64,000 nt of DNA, from NCBI RefSeq assembly GCF_000298195.1, contig NZ_BAHC01000119.1, positions 19,332 through 83,331 of the forward strand, read 5' to 3'. The notes under the pieces were generated by a model. The model made no database searches and was not told where the DNA came from. It saw only the letters and a list, made by a program, of their open reading frames with translations. Source of the stretch: Gordonia rhizosphera NBRC 16068 (lineage in GTDB: Bacteria; Actinomycetota; Actinomycetes; Mycobacteriales; Mycobacteriaceae). The translations under genes and the position numbers were made by a program. The stretch's first letter is position 1, and the number at the start of each line of letters is the position of its first letter. Below are positions 19,017-28,650 of this stretch, piece after piece.

Positions 19017-22000
19017 GTGCGGCCTCCATGATCGCTTCGTTCACGTCTCGTCCGTCGCGCTCGGCGTTGGCGATCGCCAACAGCACGCGCTTGTAGTCGC
19101 GCGGCATCACCTTGCGGAACATGCTCTGCGCATCGTCCCAGTTGTCGAGCACGGCGGTGGCGACGGGGGAATCCGTCTCGGCCCGATGCTCGGTGATGAT
19201 GCCGGCCAGGAACTCGATGTCGTCGAGTTCGAGTTCCTCGATCTCGACGAGTTCGGTGTTCAGGTTGGCCGCGAGTTGCCGATCCGGGTCGTACACGTAG
19301 GCGATACCGCCCGACATACCCGCCGCGAAGTTGCGCCCGGTTGTCCCGAGCACCACCACACGACCACCGGTCATGTACTCACAGCCGTGATCGCCGACGC
19401 CCTCGACGACCGCGGTCACACCCGAGTTGCGGACACAGAACCGCTCGCCGACGACACCGCGCAGGAAGATCTTGCCCTTCGTGGCGCCGAACCCGATCAC
19501 GTTGCCGGCGATGATGTTGTCCTCGGCGACGAAACCTTCCGGCGCGTTGCGGGCCGGACGGACCACGATGCGGCCACCCGACAGACCCTTGCCGACGAAG
19601 TCGTTCGCGTCGCCGTCGAGCCGCAGCGTGATGCCCTTGGGCACGAACGCGCCGAAGCTGTTGCCGGCCGAACCGGTGAAGTCGATGCTGATGGTGCCTT
19701 CCGGAAGTCCCTGCGCACCATAGGCCTTCGTCACCTCGTGGCCGAGCATGGTGCCGACGGTGCGGTTGACGTTGGTGATCTTCGCGGAGAAGTTGACCCG
19801 GACGCCGTTGTCGATGGCCTCGCGGCTCTGGGCGATCAGTTGCTGATCGAGCGCCTTGTCGAGGGAGTGGTCCTGGACACCGGAGCAGTACAGATCCTGG
19901 TTCATGAACGGCGATTCCGGCATGGACAGGATCGGTGACAGGTCGAGCTTGCCGGCCTTGGACGAGCGCCAGTGCGCAATCGCCTTGGTGGTGTCGAGCG
20001 CCTCGACGTGCCCGACGGCCTCCTGCAGGGTGCGGAATCCGAGGCGCGCCAACAGTTCCCGCACCTCCTCGGCGATATACAGGAAGAAGTTCTCCACGAA
20101 CTCCGGCTTGCCCGCGAACCGCTCACGCAGCAACGGGTTCTGCGTCGCGACACCGACGGGGCAGGTGTCGAGGTGGCAGACCCGCATCATGATGCAGCCG
20201 GCGACGACGAGCGGCGCGGTCGCGAAACCGAACTCCTCACCGCCGAGCAACGCAGCGATCACGACGTCTCGGCCGGTCTTCATCTGGCCGTCCACCTGCA
20301 CGACGATGCGGTCGCGAAGACCGTTGAGCAGCAACGTCTGCTGGGTCTCGGCCAAGCCGATCTCCCACGGCGCACCCGCATGCTTCAGCGAGGTCAACGG
20401 CGATGCGCCGGTACCACCGTCGTGGCCGGAGATGAGTACCACGTCGGCGTGCGCCTTGGAGACACCGGCGGCAACGGTGCCCACGCCCACCTCGGACACC
20501 AGCTTCACGTGGATGCGGGCCGCGGGGTTGGCGTTCTTCAGGTCGTGGATCAGCTGCGCGAGATCCTCGATCGAGTAGATGTCGTGGTGCGGCGGCGGCG
20601 AGATCAGGCCGACACCCGGTGTCGAGCCGCGCACCTCGGCGACCCACGGGTACACCTTGTGCGGCGGGAGCTGGCCGCCCTCACCGGGCTTGGCACCCTG
20701 GGCCATCTTGATCTGGATGTCGGTGCAGTTGGTCAGGTAGTGCGACGTCACGCCGAACCGGCCGGACGCGACCTGCTTGATCGCGCTGCGACGCCAGTCG
20801 CCGTTCTCGTCGTGGTGGAATCGACGCGGATCCTCGCCGCCCTCACCGGAATTCGACCGGCCACCAAGCCGGTTCATGGCGATCGCGAGGGTCTCGTGTG
20901 CCTCGGCCGAGATCGACCCGAAGCTCATCGCACCGGTGGAGAACCGCTTGACGATCTCGCGGGCCGGTTCGACCTTGTCGATCGGGATGGGGTCGCGGTC
21001 GCCGAAGTTGAAGTCGAAGAGACCACGTAGCGACGCCATCTTCTTCGACTGGTCGTCTACCAGCTTGGTGTACTCCTTGAAGACCTTGTACTGCCCGGTG
21101 CGGGTCGCGTGCTGCAGCTTGAACACGGTGTCCGGGTTGAACAGGTGGTACTCGCCCTCACGGCGCCACTGGTATTCACCACCGACCTCGAGTTCGCGGT
21201 GGGCCCGCTCGGTCGGCCGCTCGCTGAACGCCAGGGCGTGACGGGCGGCGACCTCCGCGGCGATCTCGTCGAGGCCGATGCCGTCGAGCTGGCTGCGCAG
21301 ACCGGTGAAGAACTCGTCGACGGTTGCCTGCGAGATACCGATGACCTGGAACAGCTGGGCACCGGTGTAGGAGGCGAGGGTGGAGATGCCCATCTTGGAC
21401 ATCACCTTGAGCACGCCCTTGCTCGCGGCCTTGATGTAGTTGCGGCGCGCCGTCGGGAAATCGATGTCGCCGAGCGCACCGCGCTCGACCATGTCCTCGA
21501 TCGACTCGAACGCCATGTACGGGTTGACCGCGGCCGCGCCGAAGCCGACGAGGGTGGCCACGTGGTGGACCTCGCGGCAGTCGCCGGACTCGACAACCAG
21601 ACCGACCCGGGTGCGTTTGCGCTCCCGCACCAGGTGGTGGTGCACGGCCGCGGTGAGCAGCAGAGACGGGATCGGCGCGTGGATCTCGTCGGACTCCCGG
21701 TCCGACAGCACGATGAGGTTGACACCCTCGTCGATCGCCGCGCTGACGGTCGCGCGCACCTCGTCGAGAGCCTTGCGCAGACCCGCACCGCCCTCGGCCA
21801 CCGGATAGAGGCCGTGGACGTGGCGGCTGCGGAAACCGGGCAGGTCGTCGGTGTCGTCGATGTTGAGGATCTTGGCCAGGGTGTCGTTGTCGAGGACCGG
21901 CTCCGAGAGCACGATCTGCCGGCACGACTCCGGACCCGGGTGCAGCAGGTCGGCCTCGCCGCCGATGGTGCCGCCGACACTGGTGACGACCTCCTCGCGG

Positions 22001-23628
22001 ATGGCGTCCAACGGCGGGTTGGTGACCTGGGCGAAGAGTTGCTGGAAGTAGTCGAACAGCATGCGCGGGCGCGCTGACAGCACCGCGATCGGGGTGTCGG
22101 TGCCCATCGAGCCGAGCGCCTCGCCACCGGTCTTGGCCATCGGCGCGACCAGCAGGTTCAGCTCCTCGGTGGTGTAGCCGAAGACCTGCTGACGCAGCGT
22201 GACCCGATCGTGCGCCATGTGCTCGTGCGGCACCGGCGCAACATCGCCGATCTGAACCAGGCCGGCGTCGAGCCAGTCCTGGTACGGATGCTCGGCAGCG
22301 AGTTCGTCCTTGATCTCCTCGTCGTCGACGATCCGGCCGGCCGCGGTGTCCACGAGGAACATGCGACCCGGCTGCAGACGCATCTTCTGCACGACCTCGG
22401 AATGGTCGATGTCGAGGACACCGACCTCCGACGCCATCACCACGAGCCCGTCCTTGGTGACCCAGATGCGGCTCGGGCGCAGACCATTGCGGTCCAGCAC
22501 CGCGCCGACGACGGTCCCGTCGGTGAAGGTGACCGACGCCGGTCCGTCCCAGGGCTCCATCAGCGAGGCGTGATACTGGTAGAAGGCGCGATGGGCGGGC
22601 TTCATCGACTCGTGACGTTCCCACGCCTCGGGGATCATCATCAGCACCGCATGCGGCAGGCTGCGGCCGCCGAGGTGCAGCAGTTCGAGCACCTCGTCGA
22701 ACCGCGCGGTGTCGGAGGCGCCGGGCGTGCACACCGGGAAGATCTTCGAGGCGGCGTCTGCAACATTCGCCCCGCTCGCTTCGCTCCCGGCGGCGGACGC
22801 GAACACGGCCGTGTCGATCAGCGCCTCGCGGGCACGCATCCAGTTCTCGTTGCCGGTGACGGTGTTGATCTCACCGTTGTGGGCGATGCGGCGGAACGGA
22901 TGCGCGAGCGGCCACGATGGGAAGGTGTTGGTGGAGAACCGCGAGTGCACCAGACCCAGCGCGCTCTCCACGCGCGAATCCTGCAGGTCCAGATAGAACT
23001 CCCGCAGCTGCGGGGTGGTCAGCATGCCCTTGTAGACGAAGGTCTGCCCGGACAGGCTCGGGAAGTAGACGGTCTCACGGCCGGGACCGTCGGCGCCGGC
23101 GCCCTTGGTCCCGAGTTCGGACTGCACGCGCTTGCGGACGACGAAGGCCCGGCGCTCGAGCTCCATGTCGGAAGCACCGGCGATGAAGACCTGACGGAAC
23201 GTCGGCATGGCGTCGCGGGCGAGCGCACCGAGCGAGTTCTCGTTGGTGGGCACCTCACGCCAGCCGAGCACGCTCAGACCCTCGGCCTCGACGATCTTCT
23301 CCACGCCCTCGCAGGCGGCCTGCGCATCGTGCGAACCCTGCGGCAGGAACGCGATACCCGTGGCGTAGGAGCCCTCGGCGGGCAGCTCGAAGTCCACGCT
23401 CTCGCGCAGGAAGCGGTGCGGGACCTGGATCATGATCCCGGCGCCGTCGCCGGTGTTCGGCTCCGCGCCCGCCGCACCTCGGTGCTCGAGATTGATCAGC
23501 GCGGTGATGGCCTTCTCGACGATGTCCCGGCTGCGTCGCCCGTGCATGTCGACGACGAATGCGACGCCACAGGAATCGTGCTCGTTGACGGGGTCATAGA
23601 GCCCCACCGGGCCCGGAGCATGCTTCAT
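19009..23628 (-). CDS. gltB: glutamate synthase large subunit
   Basis: This 1539-residue alpha subunit makes two glutamates from glutamine and 2-oxoglutarate. The N-terminal glutaminase starts after a 19-residue propeptide, with Cys20 in DSCGVAF as the mature N-terminal nucleophile. The centre and synthase domains follow. FMN-domain segments include [10 protein letters not shown], and the 3Fe-4S cluster sits in [15 protein letters not shown]. The C-terminal beta-helix has GxxxG-type repeats. An unusual stretch of about 18 residues ([18 protein letters not shown]) interrupts the glutaminase domain just before [11 protein letters not shown]. It is encoded by a palindromic GC-rich insertion (see 22760-22800). 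The start ATG 23628 has GAGG 9 bp upstream. Confidence 0.96.
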   Translation of the reverse strand: MKHAPGPVGLYDPVNEHDSCGVAFVVDMHGRRSRDIVEKAITALINLEHRGAAGAEPNTGDGAGIMIQVPHRFLRESVDFELPAEGSYATGIAFLPQGSHDAQAACEGVEKIVEAEGLSVLGWREVPTNENSLGALARDAMPTFRQVFIAGASDMELERRAFVVRKRVQSELGTKGAGADGPGRETVYFPSLSGQTFVYKGMLTTPQLREFYLDLQDSRVESALGLVHSRFSTNTFPSWPLAHPFRRIAHNGEINTVTGNENWMRAREALIDTAVFASAAGSEASGANVADAASKIFPVCTPGASDTARFDEVLELLHLGGRSLPHAVLMMIPEAWERHESMKPAHRAFYQYHASLMEPWDGPASVTFTDGTVVGAVLDRNGLRPSRIWVTKDGLVVMASEVGVLDIDHSEVVQKMRLQPGRMFLVDTAAGRIVDDEEIKDELAAEHPYQDWLDAGLVQIGDVAPVPHEHMAHDRVTLRQQVFGYTTEELNLLVAPMAKTGGEALGSMGTDTPIAVLSARPRMLFDYFQQLFAQVTNPPLDAIREEVVTSVGGTIGGEADLLHPGPESCRQIVLSEPVLDNDTLAKILNIDDTDDLPGFRSRHVHGLYPVAEGGAGLRKALDEVRATVSAAIDEGVNLIVLSDRESDEIHAPIPSLLLTAAVHHHLVRERKRTRVGLVVESGDCREVHHVATLVGFGAAAVNPYMAFESIEDMVERGALGDIDFPTARRNYIKAASKGVLKVMSKMGISTLASYTGAQLFQVIGISQATVDEFFTGLRSQLDGIGLDEIAAEVAARHALAFSERPTERAHRELEVGGEYQWRREGEYHLFNPDTVFKLQHATRTGQYKVFKEYTKLVDDQSKKMASLRGLFDFNFGDRDPIPIDKVEPAREIVKRFSTGAMSFGSISAEAHETLAIAMNRLGGRSNSGEGGEDPRRFHHDENGDWRRSAIKQVASGRFGVTSHYLTNCTDIQIKMAQGAKPGEGGQLPPHKVYPWVAEVRGSTPGVGLISPPPHHDIYSIEDLAQLIHDLKNANPAARIHVKLVSEVGVGTVAAGVSKAHADVVLISGHDGGTGASPLTSLKHAGAPWEIGLAETQQTLLLNGLRDRIVVQVDGQMKTGRDVVIAALLGGEEFGFATAPLVVAGCIMMRVCHLDTCPVGVATQNPLLRERFAGKPEFVENFFLYIAEEVRELLARLGFRTLQEAVGHVEALDTTKAIAHWRSSKAGKLDLSPILSMPESPFMNQDLYCSGVQDHSLDKALDQQLIAQSREAIDNGVRVNFSAKITNVNRTVGTMLGHEVTKAYGAQGLPEGTISIDFTGSAGNSFGAFVPKGITLRLDGDANDFVGKGLSGGRIVVRPARNAPEGFVAEDNIIAGNVIGFGATKGKIFLRGVVGERFCVRNSGVTAVVEGVGDHGCEYMTGGRVVVLGTTGRNFAAGMSGGIAYVYDPDRQLAANLNTELVEIEELELDDIEFLAGIITEHRAETDSPVATAVLDNWDDAQSMFRKVMPRDYKRVLLAIANAERDGRDVNEAIMEAARG
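22760..22800. repeat. in-frame palindromic insertion inside gltB
   Basis: The core CCGCTCGCTTCGCTCCCGG (about 22772-22790) is a GAGCGAAGCGAG-type short palindrome of a kind scattered in actinobacterial genomes. Here it lies within the gltB coding sequence and translates as SEASGA. The surrounding protein family normally lacks these residues. Confidence 0.55.
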
Positions 23629-23676
23629 AAGTTCGCCTCACTTGGTGCGCGACGCTGCGCACACGTTCACCGTTAT

Positions 23677-23721
23677 GTGTCCGTTGGGGACACCGTTGTT
23701 CTCGTGTCCCTTGGTGACACC
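23677..23721. promoter_or_regulatory. paired inverted-repeat boxes upstream of gltB
   Basis: Two similar 18-bp boxes occur at 23677-23694 and 23704-23721. Each has the form GTGTCC-(G/C)TTG-G(G/T)GACACC, an imperfect inverted repeat, and their centres are 27 bp apart. They lie 49-93 bp upstream of the gltB start, where an operator or a leader hairpin pair would be expected. The remaining upstream DNA (to 23993) shows no gene. Confidence 0.55.
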
Positions 23722-23993
23722 GTCGCGCGGCCGCAGTGAGAACCACCCAATCCATGGGCTGACCTGGTCAGTTCCCGGCCACGTGGCGGCGGTGTCCGTG
23801 TCAGCGTCGTTGCTGACGGCGCACCCGGGTTCGACTGTGACCCGGCACCACTCTGCTGTCGGAAGCATTGTTCGCCATTTTTCCATGCCGGGTGGCCAGT
23901 ATCGAAATCCGGCTAGCACAATCGTGACGATCACGCAGCGTACACACCGAAAATCCGCCCTGCGACGACGCCGCATCGTCTACCGTCGCAACC

Positions 23994-25004
23994 GTGCGTA
24001 CGCCGCCCCCGATGATGCCGGGGTATCCGATACCGCGGGCTTCGCTGCGAGCCCGCGCGGTCAACGGATGTCTCAGCCGCCTCGCGCATCCGCTGATGGG
24101 CGCCGCGGGCCTGGGCGGGTCGGCACCGGCGGCGCGTGTGGTCAGTGTAATGCGCTCGGGCCTGAACCAGTCGCTGGCGGCGGTGTCGCCCGTCCCGGAC
24201 GGCACTGTGGTCGAGCCGGTGCGCGCGCTGACCGATACCGGGCAGGTGCGTGGCGAATGGGTCACCCATGCCGGTCCGGCGCGTCCCGCACCGACCGAGA
24301 CCGTCATCTACTACCTGCACGGCAGCGGCTACGTCGTCTGTTCGCCGCGCACCCATCGCGGCCTGGTGGCCCGCCTGTCCCGGCGCACGGGATGGTCGGC
24401 ATTCAGTCTCGACTACCGGCTCGGACCCGAGTACACGTTCCCCTCTGCCGGCGACGACGCGATCCGCGGCTACCACTGGCTGCTGGACCGGGGCCATCGC
24501 CCCGAGAGCATTATCGTCGCCGGTGACTCCGCCGGTGGCCACATGGCGCTCGACCTGATCGCCGACAACACGCGACGCGCCATCCCTCAACCGGCGGGCC
24601 TGGTCTTGTTCTCGCCGCTCTACGACCCCACCTTCGAACTGGCCCGGGCCAGCCAGCGGCGCGGTGTGCGCGACCCGTTGATCGACGCCGACGCCGCACA
24701 GCGGATCCTGCAGCTCTACACCCGGGATGCACCCGCCGACCATCCGCGCATGCGGATCGCGCTACAGCGGGGGATGGCGCTGCCACCGACGCTCATCCAG
24801 GTCGGCGCACTCGAGGTGATGGGCGACGACGCACGTGCCATGCATCGAGCACTCCGGGCGGCCGGCGGCGACGCACGACTGCAGGAATGGCCAGATCAGG
24901 GCCACGTGTTCCAGATGTTCCCACTCTTCTCCGGAGAGTCCCGGCACGCGCTGCGCGAAGCTGCGGGCTTCATGCGCTCGATGGCCGGCACGCCGCCACT
25001 CTGA
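23994..25004 (+). CDS. HSL-type alpha/beta hydrolase (esterase)
   Basis: This 336-residue esterase of the hormone-sensitive-lipase family has YYLHGSGYVVCSP, a variant of HGGG that forms the oxyanion hole, GDSAGGHMAL with the nucleophilic Ser, an Asp within VGALEVMGDDA, and His in WPDQGHVFQ. Members hydrolyse short or medium acyl esters in the cytoplasm, some of them drugs. There is no signal peptide. The start is GTG 23994, but ATG codons at 24012 or 24015 are also in frame or near it and the ribosome site is weak, so the first residues are uncertain. The gene is divergent from gltB. Confidence 0.82.
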   Translation: MRTPPPMMPGYPIPRASLRARAVNGCLSRLAHPLMGAAGLGGSAPAARVVSVMRSGLNQSLAAVSPVPDGTVVEPVRALTDTGQVRGEWVTHAGPARPAPTETVIYYLHGSGYVVCSPRTHRGLVARLSRRTGWSAFSLDYRLGPEYTFPSAGDDAIRGYHWLLDRGHRPESIIVAGDSAGGHMALDLIADNTRRAIPQPAGLVLFSPLYDPTFELARASQRRGVRDPLIDADAAQRILQLYTRDAPADHPRMRIALQRGMALPPTLIQVGALEVMGDDARAMHRALRAAGGDARLQEWPDQGHVFQMFPLFSGESRHALREAAGFMRSMAGTPPL

Positions 25005-25127
25005 GCCCCCGTGCGTCGTGGAGAGCGCAAACGCGCAGGTCCCGCGACGACATCCGCCCTCTGGGCGACTTGTCCGATTCTGCGTCCAGGCGGTGGGTAG
25101 CCCCGCTCCGCACACATCGCCGTCCTC

Positions 25128-25156
25128 TTGACAGCGCCCGCGCCAGGCCGCAGACT
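25128..25156 (+). promoter_or_regulatory. candidate promoter of the Rieske oxygenase operon
   Basis: TTGACA (25128-25133) matches the -35 consensus exactly. CAGACT (25151-25156), a weak -10, follows a 17-bp spacer. The oxygenase start is about 100 bp downstream. The stretch 25005-25261 holds no other gene. Confidence 0.4.
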
Positions 25157-25261
25157 TGTTGCGTTGAACGCGCAGAGTTGCGTGTCCTGCAACATCTGCG
25201 GCCAAGTGGCCATTCGTCATCCATTCCCTGTGAAGATCGTCCAGAGAGGCATCCACCCCTG

Positions 25262-26578
25262 ATGACCGCACCCTTCGCTGCTCGCGTCGACGCACAGTCT
25301 CCAGAGCCCGGCTCCCAGGCCCTGATCGCCGACCGCGTAGTGGGCCAGAGCCTGCCTGCGCCCTTCTATGTGAGCCAGGAGTTCTTCGACCTGGATCTTG
25401 ACGAGATCTTCTCCAAGTCTTGGCTTTTCGTGGCGACCGAAGCAGAGATCCCGGAGCCCGGGGACTTCGTGACCATCAACTTCGGGACGCGATCGGTGAT
25501 CGTTGCCCGCGACGATCAGGGCCGGGTCCGCGCCCACCACAACGTGTGCCGGCATCGAGGCGCCCGACTACTCACCGAGCCCAACGGGTCCACCGGGACC
25601 ATCGTGTGCACCTACCACTCGTGGACCTACGGCATGGACGGGCGTCTCCAGTACGCCGACGCCCAGGCGCCCGGTTTCGACAAGTCCTGCTTTTCTCTGC
25701 GATCGGTCCATGTCCGCACCATCGCCGGCCTGGTGTTCATCTGTCTCGCCGAGGAGGCCCCGAGCGACATCGACGAGGTGGCCGCCGTCGTCGAGCCCTA
25801 CCTCGCCCCACACCGTCTCGCCGAGGCGAAGGTGGCCAAACAAACCGACCTCGTCGAGGACGGCAACTGGAAGCTCACCATGGAGAACAACCGTGAGTGC
25901 TACCACTGCGGCGGGCACCCGGAGTTGCTGAACGTGTTCTTCCCCACCTGGGGCTACAGCAGCACCGACGCGATTCCCGACCGCCTCGCCCCGGCATTCG
26001 ATCGTTACCGCCGGGCCACCGCCGAGCTGGTCGACATCTGGGACGGCCACGGGCTCCCCTACCCTCGCGTCGAGGAACTCGACACGCGCGCAACAGGTTT
26101 CCACATCGAACGGGACGCGATGGACCTGGCGGGCGAGTCGTTCACTCTGGACGGCACCGCTGCCTGCACCCGCCTGCTGACCGACATCCCCGAAGCACGG
26201 CTCGGCCGACTGTCGATGCACCTGCAACCCAACATGTGGCTGCACATCACCAGCGACCACGCGCTGTTGTTCTCCGTCATCCCGATCGCCCCCGACAAGA
26301 CCCTGGTACGGACCACATGGCTGGTCCACCGTGACGCGGTGGAGGGTGTCGACTACGACCTCGACCGACTCACCGGGGTGTGGGAAGCGACGAATCAGCA
26401 GGACGCCGATCTGGTGGCCCTCGCCCAGCAGGGAATCAGCAGTCCCGCCTACGTTCCCGGCCCCTACGGCCCCTCGGAGTTCCAGGTCGAGGCCTTCGTC
26501 AACTGGTACATCACGATGCTGCGACAGCGGCTCGGCATCTCCGCCGTGCGTGCCGCCTCCGACGCTGCGACCGCGTGA
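25262..26578 (+). CDS. Rieske oxygenase alpha subunit, glycine-betaine-demethylase-like
   Basis: This 438-residue non-heme iron oxygenase has a Rieske site C96-x-H98 and C116-x2-H119, and the mononuclear iron site in ENNRECYHCGGH (His215, His219). The NRECYHC stretch is characteristic of GbcA and other N-demethylases that remove a methyl group from glycine betaine, proline betaine or related quaternary amines, releasing formaldehyde. I chose ATG 25262. Reading from 24887 would add 125 residues overlapping the esterase gene. The reductase gene starts 8 bp after it. The exact methylated substrate is not fixed by the motifs. Confidence 0.83.
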   Translation: MTAPFAARVDAQSPEPGSQALIADRVVGQSLPAPFYVSQEFFDLDLDEIFSKSWLFVATEAEIPEPGDFVTINFGTRSVIVARDDQGRVRAHHNVCRHRGARLLTEPNGSTGTIVCTYHSWTYGMDGRLQYADAQAPGFDKSCFSLRSVHVRTIAGLVFICLAEEAPSDIDEVAAVVEPYLAPHRLAEAKVAKQTDLVEDGNWKLTMENNRECYHCGGHPELLNVFFPTWGYSSTDAIPDRLAPAFDRYRRATAELVDIWDGHGLPYPRVEELDTRATGFHIERDAMDLAGESFTLDGTAACTRLLTDIPEARLGRLSMHLQPNMWLHITSDHALLFSVIPIAPDKTLVRTTWLVHRDAVEGVDYDLDRLTGVWEATNQQDADLVALAQQGISSPAYVPGPYGPSEFQVEAFVNWYITMLRQRLGISAVRAASDAATA

Positions 26579-26586
26579 GGACGACG

Positions 26587-27648
26587 ATGGCCGACGACAT
26601 CTTCCTGCAGTGTGTGGCACGGACAGACACCACCCGTGACATGGCCACGTTCACATTTCGTGTGGCCGGTGGCGCAGCGCAGGCCCCCGACACCACCGGG
26701 GACCCGGACGACTCGCACACCTTCGTGTTCCAGCCCGGTCAGTTCCTGTCGATCACCCTGGACATCGACGGGCGCGCGGTCCAGCGCTGCTACAGCATCT
26801 CCTCCCCGCCGACCCGTCCGGGCTCGTTGTCCATCACGGTCAAGCGGGTGGATGGCGGCCACGTCTCGAACTGGCTGCACGACAACATGGTCGAGGGCAT
26901 GATGATCACCGCGACCGGCCCCCTCGGACGATTCACCTATACCGCCCGGCCGGCCGAGAAGTACCTGTTCGTCTCCGCGGGCAGCGGCATCACCCCGGTG
27001 ATGTCGATGCTCCGCTCGGTGACCGACACCGCCTCACCGCTCGACATCACCTTCGTCCACAGTGCACGCAGCGTGGACGACATCCCGTTCCGGGACGAGC
27101 TCGAGGACCTCGCCCACCAGCACCCCAACGTCGCGCTGGCGTTCGCGGCGACCCGGATGCTCGCCGACGAACTGCCCGACTGGACCGGTCATCGCGGACG
27201 CATCGACCGCGCGATGCTCGAACGGGTGTGTCCCGATCTCGGCGAGCGCGAGGTGTTTCTCTGCGGCCCCGGTCGTTTCCGCAGCGAGGTCCGCAGCTCT
27301 CTGCTCGCGGCGGGCTCCGAGCTGACGCGCATCCACGAGGAGAGCTTCGGCTTCGCGCTGCCCGACAGCAATTCCGACGCAGACGGCGGCGTGGTCGTGG
27401 ACTTCTCCCGACGTGCGCGGCAGGTCACGGTCACGCCGGGTTCCACCATCCTGGCGGCCGCCGCGGCGGCCGGGGTCACGCTGCCCGCGTCATGCGGAGT
27501 GGGACTGTGCGGGTCGTGCAAGGTCCGCAAGGTCTCCGGCGATGTCGTGATGAACCACCAGGGCGGCATCCGCCCACGCGAGATCGCGCAGGGCAAGATC
27601 CTGCTCTGCTGTTCCGAACCCCTCTCGCCGGTCGTGATCGACTTCTGA
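26587..27648 (+). CDS. flavin/ferredoxin reductase partner of the Rieske oxygenase (GbcB-like)
   Basis: This 353-residue electron-transfer protein takes electrons from NAD(P)H to the Rieske subunit. The FAD-binding barrel has RCYSISSPP, and the nucleotide domain starts SAGSGITPVMSML and ends in CGPGRF. The C-terminal plant-type 2Fe-2S domain carries C-x4-C-x2-C (CGVGLCGSC) and a distant LLCC. This domain order is that of GbcB and hybrid-cluster reductases. It is preceded by GAGGACG, sits in the oxygenase operon and is followed by a strong terminator. Confidence 0.86.
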   Translation: MADDIFLQCVARTDTTRDMATFTFRVAGGAAQAPDTTGDPDDSHTFVFQPGQFLSITLDIDGRAVQRCYSISSPPTRPGSLSITVKRVDGGHVSNWLHDNMVEGMMITATGPLGRFTYTARPAEKYLFVSAGSGITPVMSMLRSVTDTASPLDITFVHSARSVDDIPFRDELEDLAHQHPNVALAFAATRMLADELPDWTGHRGRIDRAMLERVCPDLGEREVFLCGPGRFRSEVRSSLLAAGSELTRIHEESFGFALPDSNSDADGGVVVDFSRRARQVTVTPGSTILAAAAAAGVTLPASCGVGLCGSCKVRKVSGDVVMNHQGGIRPREIAQGKILLCCSEPLSPVVIDF

Positions 27649-27667
27649 TCCGATCGGGTTCGTGATC

Positions 27668-27707
27668 GGCCCGTCCGGCTCGAAGCCACCTTCGAACCGG
27701 ACGGGCC
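27668..27707 (+). terminator. strong hairpin terminator after the demethylase operon
   Basis: Arms 27668-27685 and 27690-27707 pair over 17 of 18 positions (one C-A mismatch) with a 4-nt loop CCAC. It lies 20 bp past the reductase stop. There is no U-tract. Confidence 0.85.
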
Positions 27708-27789
27708 GGTGGTCACCTGTTCGCCCTGGTCGCCCGTCCGCACTGGTCACCCGGACCCCGACAAACCCGGCAGGTACCCTGAACCTGCT

Positions 27790-28575
27790 ATGGCTGAGGA
27801 GAATAGTGCGTCGGACCGACCTGCCGGAGCGGTCGAGCGGGCACTACAGATCATGGAGCTCATCGGGGCCGCGGGCACAGCGGGCGTCACCGAACTCGCC
27901 CTCGAACTCGGCGTGCACAAATCCACCGTGTCGCGCATCATCTCGTCGCTCGAGGCGCGGGGTTTCGTCGAACAGGCGCCGGACGGCCGCAAGTACCGGA
28001 TCGGGCTGACCGTGGTGCGGCTGGCGGGATCCACGATGGCCACTCTTGACATGACCAAATGTGGGCAGGACATGTGCGACACCCTCGCCGCACAGACCGG
28101 CGAGACAGCCAATCTCGCGGTCCTCGCCGACTCGCAGGCGATCAACGTCATCGAGGCCGCCGGCTCGTCGAACGTCGCACTCCAGACCTGGGTGGGCCAG
28201 GCGTCGCCGGCGTATGCGACGTCATCGGGCAAGGTCTTACTCGCCGGGCTCACCGAGAGCGAGCTGCGCACAACTTTGTCCGGTGAACTGACCCGGTTCA
28301 CCGACAACACCATCGTCGACCTCGATGCCCTGGTCGAGGATCTCGCAAAGGTCCGCCGCCGAGGGTGGGCGATGGCGGTCGACGAATTGGAGGTCGGTCT
28401 GGTCGCGATCGCCGCGCCGGTCCGGGATCACACGGGGGCCATCGTCTGGGCACTGAGTGTCTCCGGTCCCCGCTACCGGCTCGATCCGGATGACGCGGAG
28501 GAGCTCACGGACACGGTCGTGACCGCGGCGGCCGATCTCAGCCGGCTGTTCGGCTACCGCAGCGCCGGTTCCTGA
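27790..28575 (+). CDS. IclR-family transcriptional regulator
   Basis: This 261-residue regulator has a winged helix at about residues 10-60 (VTELALELGVHKSTVSRIISSLEARGFV) and an IclR effector domain with SGKVLLAGLTE and AIAAPVRDHTGAIVWALSVSGP. It probably controls the demethylase genes directly upstream on the same strand, although a terminator separates them, so it has its own promoter in 27708-27789. The start ATG 27790 was chosen over GTG 27709, which would overlap the terminator. The effector may be a betaine or its product. Confidence 0.85.
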   Translation: MAEENSASDRPAGAVERALQIMELIGAAGTAGVTELALELGVHKSTVSRIISSLEARGFVEQAPDGRKYRIGLTVVRLAGSTMATLDMTKCGQDMCDTLAAQTGETANLAVLADSQAINVIEAAGSSNVALQTWVGQASPAYATSSGKVLLAGLTESELRTTLSGELTRFTDNTIVDLDALVEDLAKVRRRGWAMAVDELEVGLVAIAAPVRDHTGAIVWALSVSGPRYRLDPDDAEELTDTVVTAAADLSRLFGYRSAGS

Positions 28576-28650
28576 CTTCTGTTCCCACACGCGCACTCAC
28601 CTGGTGAGCGCCCATGTCGCGACGCGCGCGTGCACCCGACGGGTGTGGGT

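Noticed and set aside
23638..23976. Minus-strand frame of 112 codons upstream of gltB
   Set aside because: It covers the inverted-repeat boxes, has no ribosome site of note and no family.
24887..25261. Longer start for the Rieske oxygenase
   Set aside because: The added 125 residues overlap the esterase gene and do not resemble the family.
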